The translations under genes were made by a program, and so were the position numbers. A model generated the notes under the pieces. It ran no database searches. It was not told the origin of the DNA and worked only from the letters and a program-made list of their open reading frames with translations. A stretch of 10,873 nucleotides of DNA from Alphaproteobacteria bacterium (GTDB lineage: Bacteria > Pseudomonadota > Alphaproteobacteria > Sneathiellales > Sneathiellaceae), in assembly GCA_006226265.1 (NCBI GenBank), contig SBHH01000103.1, forward strand, positions 1 to 10,873, in the 5' to 3' direction. Positions 1-7,125 of this stretch are shown in pieces. Each line of letters begins with the position of its first letter. Position 1 is the first letter of the stretch.

Positions 1-28
1 AGCGAGGCGATAAACGGGAGAGGGGGAG

Positions 29-37
29 TTATCCACA
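29..37 (+). promoter_or_regulatory. Candidate DnaA box upstream of dnaE
   Basis: The nonamer TTATCCACA is an exact match to the strongest E. coli-type DnaA-binding site. It lies about 88 bases before the preferred dnaE start, in non-coding DNA. A perfect match on either strand is expected by chance roughly 0.08 times in a window this size, so chance is not excluded. It is a single box without a cluster or an AT-rich unwinding element, so it is not an origin. If real, it would let the initiator protein DnaA influence transcription of the replicative polymerase gene; that role is inference. Confidence 0.45.
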
Positions 38-62
38 GAAAATTCGCGATGTGGCATTTGTC

Positions 63-81
63 AAGGTGTTACCTTTAAAGG
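63..81. repeat. Two overlapping short inverted repeats before dnaE
   Basis: AAGGT (63-67) and ACCTT (71-75) form a 5-bp inverted repeat around GTT. The right arm is shared with the perfect 10-bp palindrome CCTTTAAAGG (72-81). The pair sits 43 to 62 bases before the preferred dnaE start. It could be an operator or simply AT-rich leader sequence. I found no convincing -35/-10 pair around it, so its position relative to a promoter is unknown. Confidence 0.3.
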
Positions 82-124
82 CGGATGTGCAATAGTGGGG
101 CGGCTTAAATTATTGCTGGAGGAA

Positions 125-3100
125 ATGCCGTTGTCCGCCCCCGCCGGAAAACATCGTTTTGTGCATTTGCGCGTTCATTCCGCCTATTCCCTGTCGGAAG
201 GGGCGGTTTCGGTGAAAGAGCTGCAAAAGCTCTGTGACAAGAACGCGATGCCTGCGGTGGCAATGACCGATACCAGCAATATGTTCGGCGCTCTTGAATT
301 TTCGCTTGCGATGCAGGCGGGCGGTGTGCAGCCGATTCTGGGCTGTCAGATTGCCCTGACCCGTCTCGATGAAATGGACCGGAGCGGACGGCGGCCGGAA
401 CCGGATCCCATCGTGCTTCTCGCCCAGAATGAGACGGGTTATCACAATCTTCTGAAGCTGACGTCTCACGCCTTCCTTAAAACCGAGGCGGGGGAGACGG
501 CGCAGGTTCAGCTCCAGGTGCTTGAGCAATATGCTGAGGGCCTGATCTGCCTTACGGGCGGGGCGGAAGGACCGCTCGGGCGGCTGATTGCGGGTGACCA
601 GCTTCCGGCGGCGGAAGATTATGCGAAACGTCTTGCGGGTATTTTCCCGGGCGGTCTTTACGTGGAAATCCAGCGGCATGGTCTGCCGCTGGAGCAGCGG
701 ACGGAGCCGGGTTTTCTTAAAATAGCCTATGACCTCGATATTCCGCTGGTCGCGACGAATGAGGTGTTCTTTGCGGATCGCGGTATGTATGAAGCGCATG
801 ATGCGCTTCTTTGTATCGCTGCCGGACGATATGTCGGCGAGACCGATCGAATTAAAAGAACGCCGGATCATTACTTCAAATCTACCAATGAGATGGTAGA
901 TATTTTTAAGGATCTGCCTGAAGCGATTGACAACACGATCGTAATCGCAAAACGCTGCGCAATTGCGGCCCGAAAGCATGCCCCGATCCTGCCGACTTTT
1001 TCTTCTGCCGAAGGGCGTGACGAAGCGGCTGAGCTTGAAGCCATGGCGACCAAGGGGCTTGCTGTCCGGCTCGAAAACGAAGTCTATACTGATAATATGA
1101 GTGAAGCGGAAAAGGCCGCAAAAGCAAAGGAATATACCGACCGGCTCAATTATGAGATCAGCGTGATCAATGAAATGGGCTTTCCGGGCTATTTCCTGAT
1201 CGTCTCCGACTTCATCCAGTGGTCGAAGGAGCACAACGTCCCCGTGGGGCCGGGGCGTGGCTCGGGGGCGGGCTCGGTCGTTGCCTGGGCGCTCACCATC
1301 ACCGATCTCGATCCGCTTCGCTTCGGCCTCCTGTTCGAACGCTTCCTGAACCCCGAGCGGGTCTCCATGCCGGACTTCGATATTGATTTTTGCCAGGACA
1401 AGCGGGAGAAGGTCATTCGCTATGTTCAGGATAAATATGGCCATGATCAGGTTGCGCAGATCATCACTTTCGGAAAGCTGCAGGCCAAGGCGGCAGTGCG
1501 CGATGTCGGTCGGGTGCTGCAGATGCCCTATGGTCAGGTGGACCGGATCAGCAAAATGATCCCCGCCAATCCGGCGAACCCCGTAACATTGCAGCAGGCC
1601 CTCGATACTGAGCCGCGCCTCCGCGAAGAGCGGGACAAGGACCCGGAAGTCGCGCGCCTTCTTGAAATCGCGCTGCAGCTTGAAGGGTTGTACCGTCATG
1701 CCTCGACCCACGCAGCAGGCGTGGTGATTGGCGACCGGGAGCTTGATGAACTGGTGCCGCTCTATCGCGATCCGCGCTCCGACATGCCGGTTACGCAGTT
1801 TTCCATGAAGTATGCGGAAGCAGCCGGGCTTGTGAAATTCGATTTTCTCGGGCTCAAGACGCTGACGGTGCTTGATCGGGCGAAGGAACTGCTCGCCCGC
1901 CGCGGGATTGATGTGGATTACGCCAAGGTCCCGCTCGATAATCCTGCTGTGTTCGAGCTTTTGACCACCGGCGATACCATCGGCATCTTCCAGCTTGAAA
2001 GCTCGGGCATGCGCGACATGCTCCGCAAGATGCGCCCCGACGCGTTCGAGGATATCATCGCGATTGTCGCGCTCTATCGCCCGGGACCGATGGAAAATAT
2101 TCCAACCTATATTCGCCGCAAGCACGGAGAGGAGAAGCCGGATTATCTCCATCCGAAACTTGAATCCGTCCTGAAAGAAACCTATGGCGTCATCATCTAT
2201 CAGGAACAGGTGATGGAGATTGCACGGACGCTCGCGGGCTATAGTCTCGGCGATGCGGATCTCTTGCGTCGCGCTATGGGTAAGAAGATCAAGGAGGAAA
2301 TGGACAAGCAGCGGGAGATTTTTGCGAAGGGCGCGAAAGAGAAGGGGGTCGACGTTAAGGACGCGAGCCATATATTTGATCTGGTTGCGAAATTTGCCAA
2401 CTACGGTTTCAACAAGTCACATGCCGCTGCCTATGCACTTGTCTCCTATCATACGGCCTGGCTGAAGGCCAATTACCCGGTCGAGTTCATGGCCGCGTCC
2501 ATGAGCCTTGATATGAACAATACCGACAAGCTGAATATCTTCCGCCAGGATCTCGACCGGATGAAAATTCCGGTCCTGCCGCCCTGCCTTAACGCATCGG
2601 AAGTGGAATTTTCCGTTGAGTTCAATGAGGATGACGCAGGTGCGGTGCGCTATGCGCTTGCCGCCGTCAAGAATGTCGGGCGGGAGGCCATGGCCGGAAT
2701 TGTCCGGGAGCGGGAGGAAAGCGGCCGCTTCAAGGACCTGTTCGATTTTGCACGTCGGCTAAATCCCAAATATATGAACAAACGGCAGGCGGAAAACCTT
2801 GCGCGGGCGGGTGCCTTCGATGCGCTTCACAATGACCGGGCGCAAGTCTTTGCCGCGATTGAAACGCTTCTCCGTCAGGCGCAGCAGTCGGCGGAGGAAC
2901 GGGGATCGGGGCAGGTCAATCTCTTTGGCGGCGAGAGCGCCGAGCTTGAAGTCCGCCCCGCGCTGCCCGACGTTGCCCGCTGGACGGCCATGGAACAGTT
3001 GAAACAGGAGTTCGACGCGATAGGCTTTTATCTTTCGGGGCATCCGCTCGATGCCTGGGCGAAAACGCTCGACAAGGCGGGCGTGCGTTCGGCCGCCGAT

Positions 3101-3613
3101 TTCACCGCGAGCCTCCGGACGACGGAGAGCCAGGCGACGCTTGCCGGCACGGTGCTGGGCAAACGCGAGCTTCGTACCCGCAAGGGAAAGCCACTTGCCT
3201 TTGTACAATTTTCCGATGCTTCCGGCGCGTTCGAAATCACGATGTTTGCCGAAGTGCTGGAGCGTTGCCGTGAAATCCTGACCGTCGGCCAGTCGCTTGT
3301 CGTGACCGTCACCGGCAATATCGACGGGGATCAGCCGCGCCTCACCGCCAAGAATGTCCAGCGGCTTGAAAGCCTGGCGGCCAGCATTACCGATGGCGTG
3401 CGGATTTTTGTCGATGATGACAAGCCAATGAACCAGATTGCCGCGATTTTGAAGGAAGGCGGCCGGGGCCGGGGGCGTGTTGCACTTGTCCTTAATATTG
3501 AGGCCGAAGCGAAAGAGGTCGAGCTCGATCTCGCCAGCAGCTTCAATATTTCGCCGGAGGTACGCCAGGCGCTTAAATTCGTGCCGGGTGTTGTCGACGT
3601 ACATGATATCTAG
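125..3613 (+). CDS. dnaE: DNA polymerase III subunit alpha
   Basis: This is the catalytic subunit of the replicative polymerase holoenzyme in the cytoplasm, about 1162 residues, a normal DnaE1 length. An N-terminal PHP domain opens with HLRVHSAYSLSEG (about 14-26). As in E. coli, the usual second His of the metal motif is Arg (R16), so PHP proofreading is probably lost and a separate epsilon exonuclease is expected. The palm carries GPGRGSGAGS (375-384) and PDFDIDF with catalytic D419 and D421; the third, D573, lies in KFDFLGL, with the same 152-residue spacing as E. coli D403-D555. Fingers carry YRHASTHAAG and GIFQLESSGMR. QVNLF (930-934) is the beta-clamp-binding motif, followed by an OB fold (about 1004-1041). 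Start is uncertain: GTG at 95 adds 10 residues; ATG 125 gives an N-terminus of usual length but GGAGG (118-122) is only 2 bases away; TTG 131 has better spacing. No clear intrinsic terminator follows. Confidence 0.97.
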   Translation: MPLSAPAGKHRFVHLRVHSAYSLSEGAVSVKELQKLCDKNAMPAVAMTDTSNMFGALEFSLAMQAGGVQPILGCQIALTRLDEMDRSGRRPEPDPIVLLAQNETGYHNLLKLTSHAFLKTEAGETAQVQLQVLEQYAEGLICLTGGAEGPLGRLIAGDQLPAAEDYAKRLAGIFPGGLYVEIQRHGLPLEQRTEPGFLKIAYDLDIPLVATNEVFFADRGMYEAHDALLCIAAGRYVGETDRIKRTPDHYFKSTNEMVDIFKDLPEAIDNTIVIAKRCAIAARKHAPILPTFSSAEGRDEAAELEAMATKGLAVRLENEVYTDNMSEAEKAAKAKEYTDRLNYEISVINEMGFPGYFLIVSDFIQWSKEHNVPVGPGRGSGAGSVVAWALTITDLDPLRFGLLFERFLNPERVSMPDFDIDFCQDKREKVIRYVQDKYGHDQVAQIITFGKLQAKAAVRDVGRVLQMPYGQVDRISKMIPANPANPVTLQQALDTEPRLREERDKDPEVARLLEIALQLEGLYRHASTHAAGVVIGDRELDELVPLYRDPRSDMPVTQFSMKYAEAAGLVKFDFLGLKTLTVLDRAKELLARRGIDVDYAKVPLDNPAVFELLTTGDTIGIFQLESSGMRDMLRKMRPDAFEDIIAIVALYRPGPMENIPTYIRRKHGEEKPDYLHPKLESVLKETYGVIIYQEQVMEIARTLAGYSLGDADLLRRAMGKKIKEEMDKQREIFAKGAKEKGVDVKDASHIFDLVAKFANYGFNKSHAAAYALVSYHTAWLKANYPVEFMAASMSLDMNNTDKLNIFRQDLDRMKIPVLPPCLNASEVEFSVEFNEDDAGAVRYALAAVKNVGREAMAGIVREREESGRFKDLFDFARRLNPKYMNKRQAENLARAGAFDALHNDRAQVFAAIETLLRQAQQSAEERGSGQVNLFGGESAELEVRPALPDVARWTAMEQLKQEFDAIGFYLSGHPLDAWAKTLDKAGVRSAADFTASLRTTESQATLAGTVLGKRELRTRKGKPLAFVQFSDASGAFEITMFAEVLERCREILTVGQSLVVTVTGNIDGDQPRLTAKNVQRLESLAASITDGVRIFVDDDKPMNQIAAILKEGGRGRGRVALVLNIEAEAKEVELDLASSFNISPEVRQALKFVPGVVDVHDI

Positions 3614-3662
3614 GGAGCTCTGATTTATTTCCGCAAATTGCGCATTTTCTGTACATTTTTGC

Positions 3663-3691
3663 TTGCTTTGTGCGGACGACAGGCCTATTTA
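3663..3691 (+). promoter_or_regulatory. Candidate sigma-70-type promoter for rpsB-tsf
   Basis: TTGCTT (3663-3668) and TATTTA (3686-3691) are separated by 17 bases. Each matches only half of the E. coli consensus. Support comes from an AT-rich stretch just upstream (about 3643-3660), a GC-rich discriminator GCGC (3692-3695) right after the -10, and the position in the only sizeable gap before a ribosomal protein gene. GC-rich discriminators are typical of promoters under stringent control by ppGpp/DksA; applying that here is inference. Transcription would start near 3698, giving a leader of roughly 120 bases. Confidence 0.45.
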
Positions 3692-3738
3692 GCGCACTGT
3701 TAAATTCACACGCGGGTTTTTGGGACGGATCGAGTTGG

Positions 3739-3808
3739 TTCAGCCCTTCCGGTGTCCTGAAGAGAAAACGGGATCACTTAATCCGCGGAGGTTCAACCGG
3801 AAAAGGAG
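3739..3808 (+). promoter_or_regulatory. Structured rpsB leader covering the ribosome binding site
   Basis: CCTTCCGGT (3745-3753) is complementary to ACCGGAAAAGG (3796-3806) apart from a two-A bulge. The downstream arm includes part of the rpsB Shine-Dalgarno AAGGAG (3803-3808). TGAA (3758-3761) pairs with TTCA (3792-3795) to extend the stem, and GGAT/ATCC (3771-3774, 3781-3784) makes an inner hairpin. Alternatively TTCAG (3739-3743) can pair with CTGAA (3757-3761), which excludes the TGAA/TTCA extension. This fits a leader with open and closed states. In gammaproteobacteria the rpsB leader mediates autogenous repression by S2; a comparable role here is inference. Confidence 0.4.
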
Positions 3809-3817
3809 ATATGCAGA

Positions 3818-4630
3818 ATGGCTCTGCCGACTTTTACTATGCGTCAGCTTCTGGAAGCAGGCGTTCACTTTGGCCACCAGTCCCGTCGCTGGAACCCGAA
3901 AATGGGTCCCTACATCTTTGGTGCCCGCAACAAAATCCACATTCTTGATCTGCAGCAGACCGTGCCGATGCTTTATCAGGCATTGAAGGCCGTCCGTGAC
4001 ACTGTCGCCGGAGGGGGGCGCGTTCTGTTTGTGGGCACCAAGCGTCAGGCATCCGAGGTTGTTGCCGAGAGCGCCAAGAGCTGTGCACAGTTCTATGTCA
4101 ACCATCGTTGGCTTGGCGGCATGCTGACCAACTGGAAGACGGTTTCGGAATCGATCAAGCAGCTTCACAAGCTCGACGAACAGCTCTCCGCCGATCATAT
4201 TGGCCTCACCAAGAAGGAAATCCTCCGCATGACGCGTCAGCGCGACAAGCTGGAGCGGGCCCTTGGCGGGATCAAGGAGATGGGCGGCTTGCCGAACATC
4301 ATTGTCGTTATCGACACGAACAAGGAAGAACTGGCCGTTCAGGAAGCCAATAAACTCGGCATTCCGGTTGTTGCTGTTCTCGACAGCAACTCCGATCCGG
4401 ACGGCATTGCTTTCCCGATCCCGGGTAATGACGATGCGCTCCGCGCCATCAGCCTTTATTGCGATCTGTTCAAGCAGGCCGTCATCGACGGTATTTCCAT
4501 GGAGATGTCGGATCAGGGCACGGATCTTGGTGAGGCAGCAGCCCCGGTCATGGCCGAGGAAATTCCGGCTGAAGGCGAAGAGGCATCTGCGGAAGAGACC
4601 TCCGAGGAAGCTCCGGCTGAAGCCTCCTGA
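3818..4630 (+). CDS. rpsB: 30S ribosomal protein S2
   Basis: S2 is a late-assembling protein of the small ribosomal subunit that helps dock S1 and is needed for initiation on most mRNAs. The 270-residue product opens with [14 protein letters not shown] (8-21), followed by [22 protein letters not shown] and FVGTKRQA (71-78), all hallmark S2 segments. [11 protein letters not shown] (95-105) and IDTNKE with [15 protein letters not shown] (181-195) complete the core. Residues from about 237 form an Ala/Glu-rich acidic tail absent from E. coli S2 but usual in alphaproteobacteria. The start is clear: AAGGAG lies 9 bases before the ATG. A second ATG at 3811 is out of frame. rpsB and tsf are adjacent, as in most bacteria, and are probably co-transcribed from the promoter upstream. 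Confidence 0.98.
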   Translation: MALPTFTMRQLLEAGVHFGHQSRRWNPKMGPYIFGARNKIHILDLQQTVPMLYQALKAVRDTVAGGGRVLFVGTKRQASEVVAESAKSCAQFYVNHRWLGGMLTNWKTVSESIKQLHKLDEQLSADHIGLTKKEILRMTRQRDKLERALGGIKEMGGLPNIIVVIDTNKEELAVQEANKLGIPVVAVLDSNSDPDGIAFPIPGNDDALRAISLYCDLFKQAVIDGISMEMSDQGTDLGEAAAPVMAEEIPAEGEEASAEETSEEAPAEAS

Positions 4631-4639
4631 AACGAACAA

Positions 4640-4683
4640 GAATACGTTCCCGCGCCTTGATGGGCGCGGGCGTGTTCCCTTTT
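4640..4683 (+). terminator. Strong hairpin between rpsB and tsf (attenuator or leaky terminator)
   Basis: CCCGCGCC (4649-4656) pairs with GGCGCGGG (4663-4670) around a 6-base loop. After a two-T bulge the stem continues with GAATACG (4640-4646) against CGTGTTC (4671-4677), giving 15 pairs with one G-T wobble. Only four T follow (4680-4683), after CC. A strong stem with a poor T-run suggests partial termination, RNA processing or protection of the rpsB transcript end, which would set the S2 to EF-Ts ratio. tsf starts 27 bases downstream and has no obvious promoter of its own. Confidence 0.65.
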
Positions 4684-4709
4684 CAGAAAATGAAACGTGA
4701 GGATTTGTT

Positions 4710-5633
4710 ATGACTGCAATTACAGCAGGACTGGTAAAAGAGCTTCGCACCCGCTCCGGTGCGGGCATGATGGACTGCAAGAAGGCACTGACGGAAACCG
4801 ACGGCGACCTGGAGGCAGCGATTGACTGGCTGCGGACCAAGGGTCTTGCAACCGCCCAGAAAAAATCCGGCCGTGTAGCTGCGGAAGGTCTGGTTGCGGT
4901 TTCTGCAAGCGGAACCTCCGGCGCTGTTGTCGAGGTTAATGCGGAAACCGATTTTGTCGGCCGTAACGAAGATTTCCAGAATCTCGTAAAAGGCATTGCC
5001 GCCGTTGCCGCCGAAAAGGGCGGGGATGTCGAGGCGATCAAAGCCGCGGAATTTCCGGGCGCTGGCGTAACTGTCGCTGATAAGCTGACCGACGCCATCG
5101 CGACCATCGGCGAAAACATGAACCTTCGCCGTGCGGAAAGCCTGTCGGTTTCGAACGGCGTTGTCGCGTCCTACATCCATAACGCGGTGACCGACGGCCT
5201 TGGCAAGATCGGCATTCTCGTTGCGCTTGAAAGCGAAGGTGATGCGGATGCACTTGCCACCCTTGGCAAGCAGATTGCGATGCATGTTGCTGCGACCAGT
5301 CCGCAGTCGATCAGCGTTGACGATCTCGACCCGGCCGCGATTGACCGCGAACGCGAGGTTCTCTCGCAGCAGGCGCGGGAATCGGGCAAGCCCGAGGAAA
5401 TCATTGCCAAGATGGTCGAAGGCCGTCTCAGCAAGTTCTACAAGGACGTCGTCCTTCTCGAGCAGACGTTCGTCATTGATGGCGAGAATAGTGTGAAGGC
5501 GGCGGTTGACTCCGTTTCCAAGCAAATCGGCAGCCCGATTAAAGTGACCGGCATGGTTCGCTATTCAGTCGGTGAAGGCATCGAAAAAGAAGAGAGCGAT
5601 TTTGCTGCGGAAGTGGCGGCGGCGGCCGGTTAA
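4710..5633 (+). CDS. tsf: Elongation factor Ts
   Basis: EF-Ts is the nucleotide-exchange factor that displaces GDP from EF-Tu so that EF-Tu can bind GTP and aminoacyl-tRNA again. The 307-residue protein has full family length. The N-terminal UBA-like module is plain: [19 protein letters not shown] (9-27), with the typical [11 protein letters not shown] after it. [10 protein letters not shown] (80-89) is the conserved loop whose Asp-Phe pair (D81, F82) inserts into EF-Tu and disturbs the Mg/GDP site. Two core subdomains follow, including HVAATSP and the region [11 protein letters not shown] near 246-256. GAGGA lies 6 bases before the ATG. It is the last gene of the rpsB-tsf unit; a strong terminator follows 21 bases after the stop. 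Confidence 0.98.
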   Translation: MTAITAGLVKELRTRSGAGMMDCKKALTETDGDLEAAIDWLRTKGLATAQKKSGRVAAEGLVAVSASGTSGAVVEVNAETDFVGRNEDFQNLVKGIAAVAAEKGGDVEAIKAAEFPGAGVTVADKLTDAIATIGENMNLRRAESLSVSNGVVASYIHNAVTDGLGKIGILVALESEGDADALATLGKQIAMHVAATSPQSISVDDLDPAAIDREREVLSQQARESGKPEEIIAKMVEGRLSKFYKDVVLLEQTFVIDGENSVKAAVDSVSKQIGSPIKVTGMVRYSVGEGIEKEESDFAAEVAAAAG

Positions 5634-5654
5634 GGCACTTGTCCGTTGAATTCG

Positions 5655-5690
5655 ATATGGCGGTCTTCGCAAGGAGGCCGCCATATTTTT
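5655..5690 (+). terminator. Rho-independent terminator after tsf
   Basis: ATATGGCGG (5655-5663) pairs perfectly with CCGCCATAT (5678-5686), and TCTTC (5664-5668) continues the stem against GGAGG (5673-5677) with two G-U wobbles. This gives 14 uninterrupted pairs closed by a GCAA tetraloop of the stable GNRA class. The RNA ends in five U (5686-5690), the first of them inside the stem. This should end rpsB-tsf transcription and separate it from pyrH. Confidence 0.93.
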
Positions 5691-5709
5691 ATGTGCGCTG
5701 TCGCGCTGC

Positions 5710-5737
5710 TTTTCAAATCAAACTTTTTCTGTATGCT
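5710..5737 (+). promoter_or_regulatory. Candidate promoter for pyrH and downstream genes
   Basis: TTTTCA (5710-5715) and TATGCT (5732-5737) are spaced by 16 bases and each matches four of six consensus positions. They sit just after the tsf terminator, where a new promoter is needed, and would give a leader of about 40 bases before the pyrH start. The match is modest, so the exact position is uncertain. Confidence 0.4.
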
Positions 5738-5783
5738 GTCAGTCCGGCAGAGGTAACCGTCAGTATTCTTTTTGGGGAATGAT

Positions 5784-6500
5784 ATGTCGAACGAAGCTCG
5801 GTATCGTAGGGTTTTGCTGAAATGCTCGGGAGAGGCGCTTCTTGGAAACCAGCAATATGGTATTGATGTCGAGACCGTTTCCCGAATAGCCAAGGACATT
5901 GGTGCTGCCCATGCGATGGGGGTTGAGGTCTGCGTCGTCGTTGGCGGCGGGAATATCTTCCGGGGCGTCTCCGGCACCGCGAAAGGGATGGACCGGTCCA
6001 GCGCCGATTATATGGGCATGCTGGCCACCGTCATGAACGCGCTTGCGCTTCAGAACGCGATCGAGGCGCAAGGCATGGACAGCCGGGTTTTGTCCGCCAT
6101 TCCCATGTCCGCGGTCTGCGAGCCCTATATCCGTCGCCGGGCGGAACGGCATCTTGAAAAGGGCCGGATCGTGATTTTCGCGGCCGGTACCGGTAATCCC
6201 TATTTTACGACAGATACGGCGGCGGCCCTTCGCGCGGCGGAAATGAAGTGTAACGCGCTTTTGAAGGGCACGAATGTCGACGGCGTTTATGATATGGATC
6301 CGCGCACCCATCCGGAGGCCAAGCGTTATGACACGCTCTCGCATCTCGATGTGCTGGCGCGGGACTTGAAAGTGATGGATGCGGCGGCGATTTCGCTCGC
6401 CCGGGAAAATAAAATTCCCATCCTGGTCTTTTCGATCCAGGAGGAGGGGGCCTTCGCCCGCGTTCTGAAAAAAGAAGGATGTTTTACCGAGGTGGTTTGA
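5784..6500 (+). CDS. pyrH: UMP kinase
   Basis: UMP kinase transfers phosphate from ATP to UMP to give UDP, the step that feeds all pyrimidine nucleotides; it is a cytoplasmic hexamer of the amino-acid-kinase fold. The product is 238 residues, the usual length. [13 protein letters not shown] (9-21) is the N-terminal phosphate-binding segment, with Cys where Leu is common. [11 protein letters not shown] (51-61) is the glycine-rich loop, and [17 protein letters not shown] (135-151) is the UMP and phosphate-binding signature. [13 protein letters not shown] (162-174) lies in the ATP-binding half. The start is ATG 5784, with GGGGA 5 bases upstream. A TTG four codons earlier (5772) is in frame but poorly placed, and the ATG at 5779 is out of frame. 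Bacterial UMP kinases are usually activated by GTP and inhibited by UTP (family knowledge). Confidence 0.97.
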   Translation: MSNEARYRRVLLKCSGEALLGNQQYGIDVETVSRIAKDIGAAHAMGVEVCVVVGGGNIFRGVSGTAKGMDRSSADYMGMLATVMNALALQNAIEAQGMDSRVLSAIPMSAVCEPYIRRRAERHLEKGRIVIFAAGTGNPYFTTDTAAALRAAEMKCNALLKGTNVDGVYDMDPRTHPEAKRYDTLSHLDVLARDLKVMDAAAISLARENKIPILVFSIQEEGAFARVLKKEGCFTEVV

Positions 6501-6525
6501 CGGTATAAGATCACCCGACTGTACA
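6497..6525 (+). promoter_or_regulatory. Weak candidate promoter for frr
   Basis: TTGACG (6497-6502), overlapping the pyrH stop codon, matches five of six -35 positions. The best partner at 17-base spacing is TGTACA (6520-6525), which matches only three of six -10 positions and lies in the palindrome CTGTACAG (6519-6526). An extra promoter for frr is plausible, but pyrH read-through alone would suffice. Confidence 0.25.
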
Positions 6526-6533
6526 GGTTAAGT

Positions 6534-6549
6534 GGCCGGCATACCGGCC
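6534..6549 (+). promoter_or_regulatory. GC hairpin abutting the frr ribosome binding site
   Basis: GGCCGG (6534-6539) and CCGGCC (6544-6549) are perfectly complementary around the loop CATA. The hairpin ends one base before the frr Shine-Dalgarno GGAGGAG (6551-6557) and has no T-run, so it is not an intrinsic terminator. It may hold the ribosome site open, mark a processing site or slow degradation of the downstream message; these roles are inferred from position. Confidence 0.45.
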
Positions 6550-6563
6550 CGGAGGAGAAAAAG

Positions 6564-7121
6564 ATGGCGTCGCCAGACATGAAAGATCTTGAAAAACGGA
6601 TGCAGGGGGCCCTTGAAGCTCTGAAACATGAATTTGGCGGCCTTCGCACGGGGCGGGCCCATGTCAGCCTTCTTGAAACCGTAATGGTTGAAAGCTATGG
6701 CGCCTCCATGCCGCTTTTGCAGGTTGGTACCATCAGCGCGCCGGAGCCGAGGTCCCTCAATGTCCAGGTCTGGGACAAGAACAATGTGAAGGCCGTTGAA
6801 AAGGGCATCCGCAATGCCAACCTCGGCCTCAATCCGGTGGTTGATGGCGCCGTGGTGCGCGTGCCGATCCCCGAATTGACCGAGGAGCGCCGCGCCGAGC
6901 TTGCGAAAGTCGCGGCAAGCTATGGCGAAAATGCCAAGATTGCGATCCGCAATGTCCGCCGTCACGGCATGGATGATGCTAAGGCAGCGGAAAAGGATGG
7001 CGATTTTTCTGAAGATGACCGTAAAAAGGCGGAAGACCGGATCCAGAAGCTTACAGATAGTTATGTTGAGAAGGTCGATGAAATGCTTTCAGATAAGCAG
7101 CAGGAAATCATGCAGGTTTGA
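6564..7121 (+). CDS. frr: Ribosome recycling factor
   Basis: This factor splits post-termination ribosomes together with EF-G so that subunits can be reused. The product is 185 residues, the standard length. Domain I (about 1-30 and 105-185) is the three-helix bundle that mimics a tRNA arm; it includes [14 protein letters not shown] (25-38) and the basic cluster IRNVRRHG (128-135), whose Arg residues contact 23S rRNA in known structures. Domain II (about 31-104) carries [21 protein letters not shown]. The C-terminal helix is charged ([21 protein letters not shown]). GGAGGAG lies 6 bases before the ATG, one of the best ribosome sites in the window. It follows pyrH by 63 bases, as in most bacteria, and leads into uppS with only a 4-base gap. 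Confidence 0.98.
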   Translation: MASPDMKDLEKRMQGALEALKHEFGGLRTGRAHVSLLETVMVESYGASMPLLQVGTISAPEPRSLNVQVWDKNNVKAVEKGIRNANLGLNPVVDGAVVRVPIPELTEERRAELAKVAASYGENAKIAIRNVRRHGMDDAKAAEKDGDFSEDDRKKAEDRIQKLTDSYVEKVDEMLSDKQQEIMQV

Positions 7122-7125
7122 CCTA

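Noticed and set aside
1..60. Possible end of an upstream gene such as lolD, often next to dnaE in alphaproteobacteria
   Set aside because: Too little sequence is present: short open stretches exist in two frames, but none gives a recognisable C-terminus.
1912..1920. TGTGGATTA, a one-mismatch reverse DnaA box inside dnaE
   Set aside because: It is isolated, imperfect and in coding sequence; near matches of this kind are expected several times in a window this long.
110..2371. A 753-codon open frame on the minus strand across dnaE
   Set aside because: It lies fully antisense to an unmistakable dnaE, its translation shows no recognisable family, and it is rich in Arg, His, Leu and Ile, as expected from the complement of a GC-biased coding frame.
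2759..3604. A 281-codon minus-strand frame over the 3' part of dnaE, and similar frames opposite pyrH, frr, uppS and dxr
   Set aside because: All are antisense to conserved genes, lack plausible ribosome sites and show no domain.
3632..3642. CGCAA-A-TTGCG as a possible dnaE terminator
   Set aside because: The two 5-bp arms are separated by a single base, which cannot form a usable hairpin loop, and no clean T-run follows directly.
3740..5119. A 459-codon open frame on the minus strand across rpsB and the start of tsf
   Set aside because: It is antisense to two conserved genes and also crosses the rpsB leader and the rpsB-tsf hairpin. The translation is low-complexity Ser/Ala/Arg-rich with no motif; it is a codon-bias shadow.
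6901..7125. N-terminal extension of uppS by 75 codons
   Set aside because: The frame is open but overlaps frr out of phase. The extension is basic and unlike any prenyltransferase, and the family's conserved region begins soon after ATG 7126.
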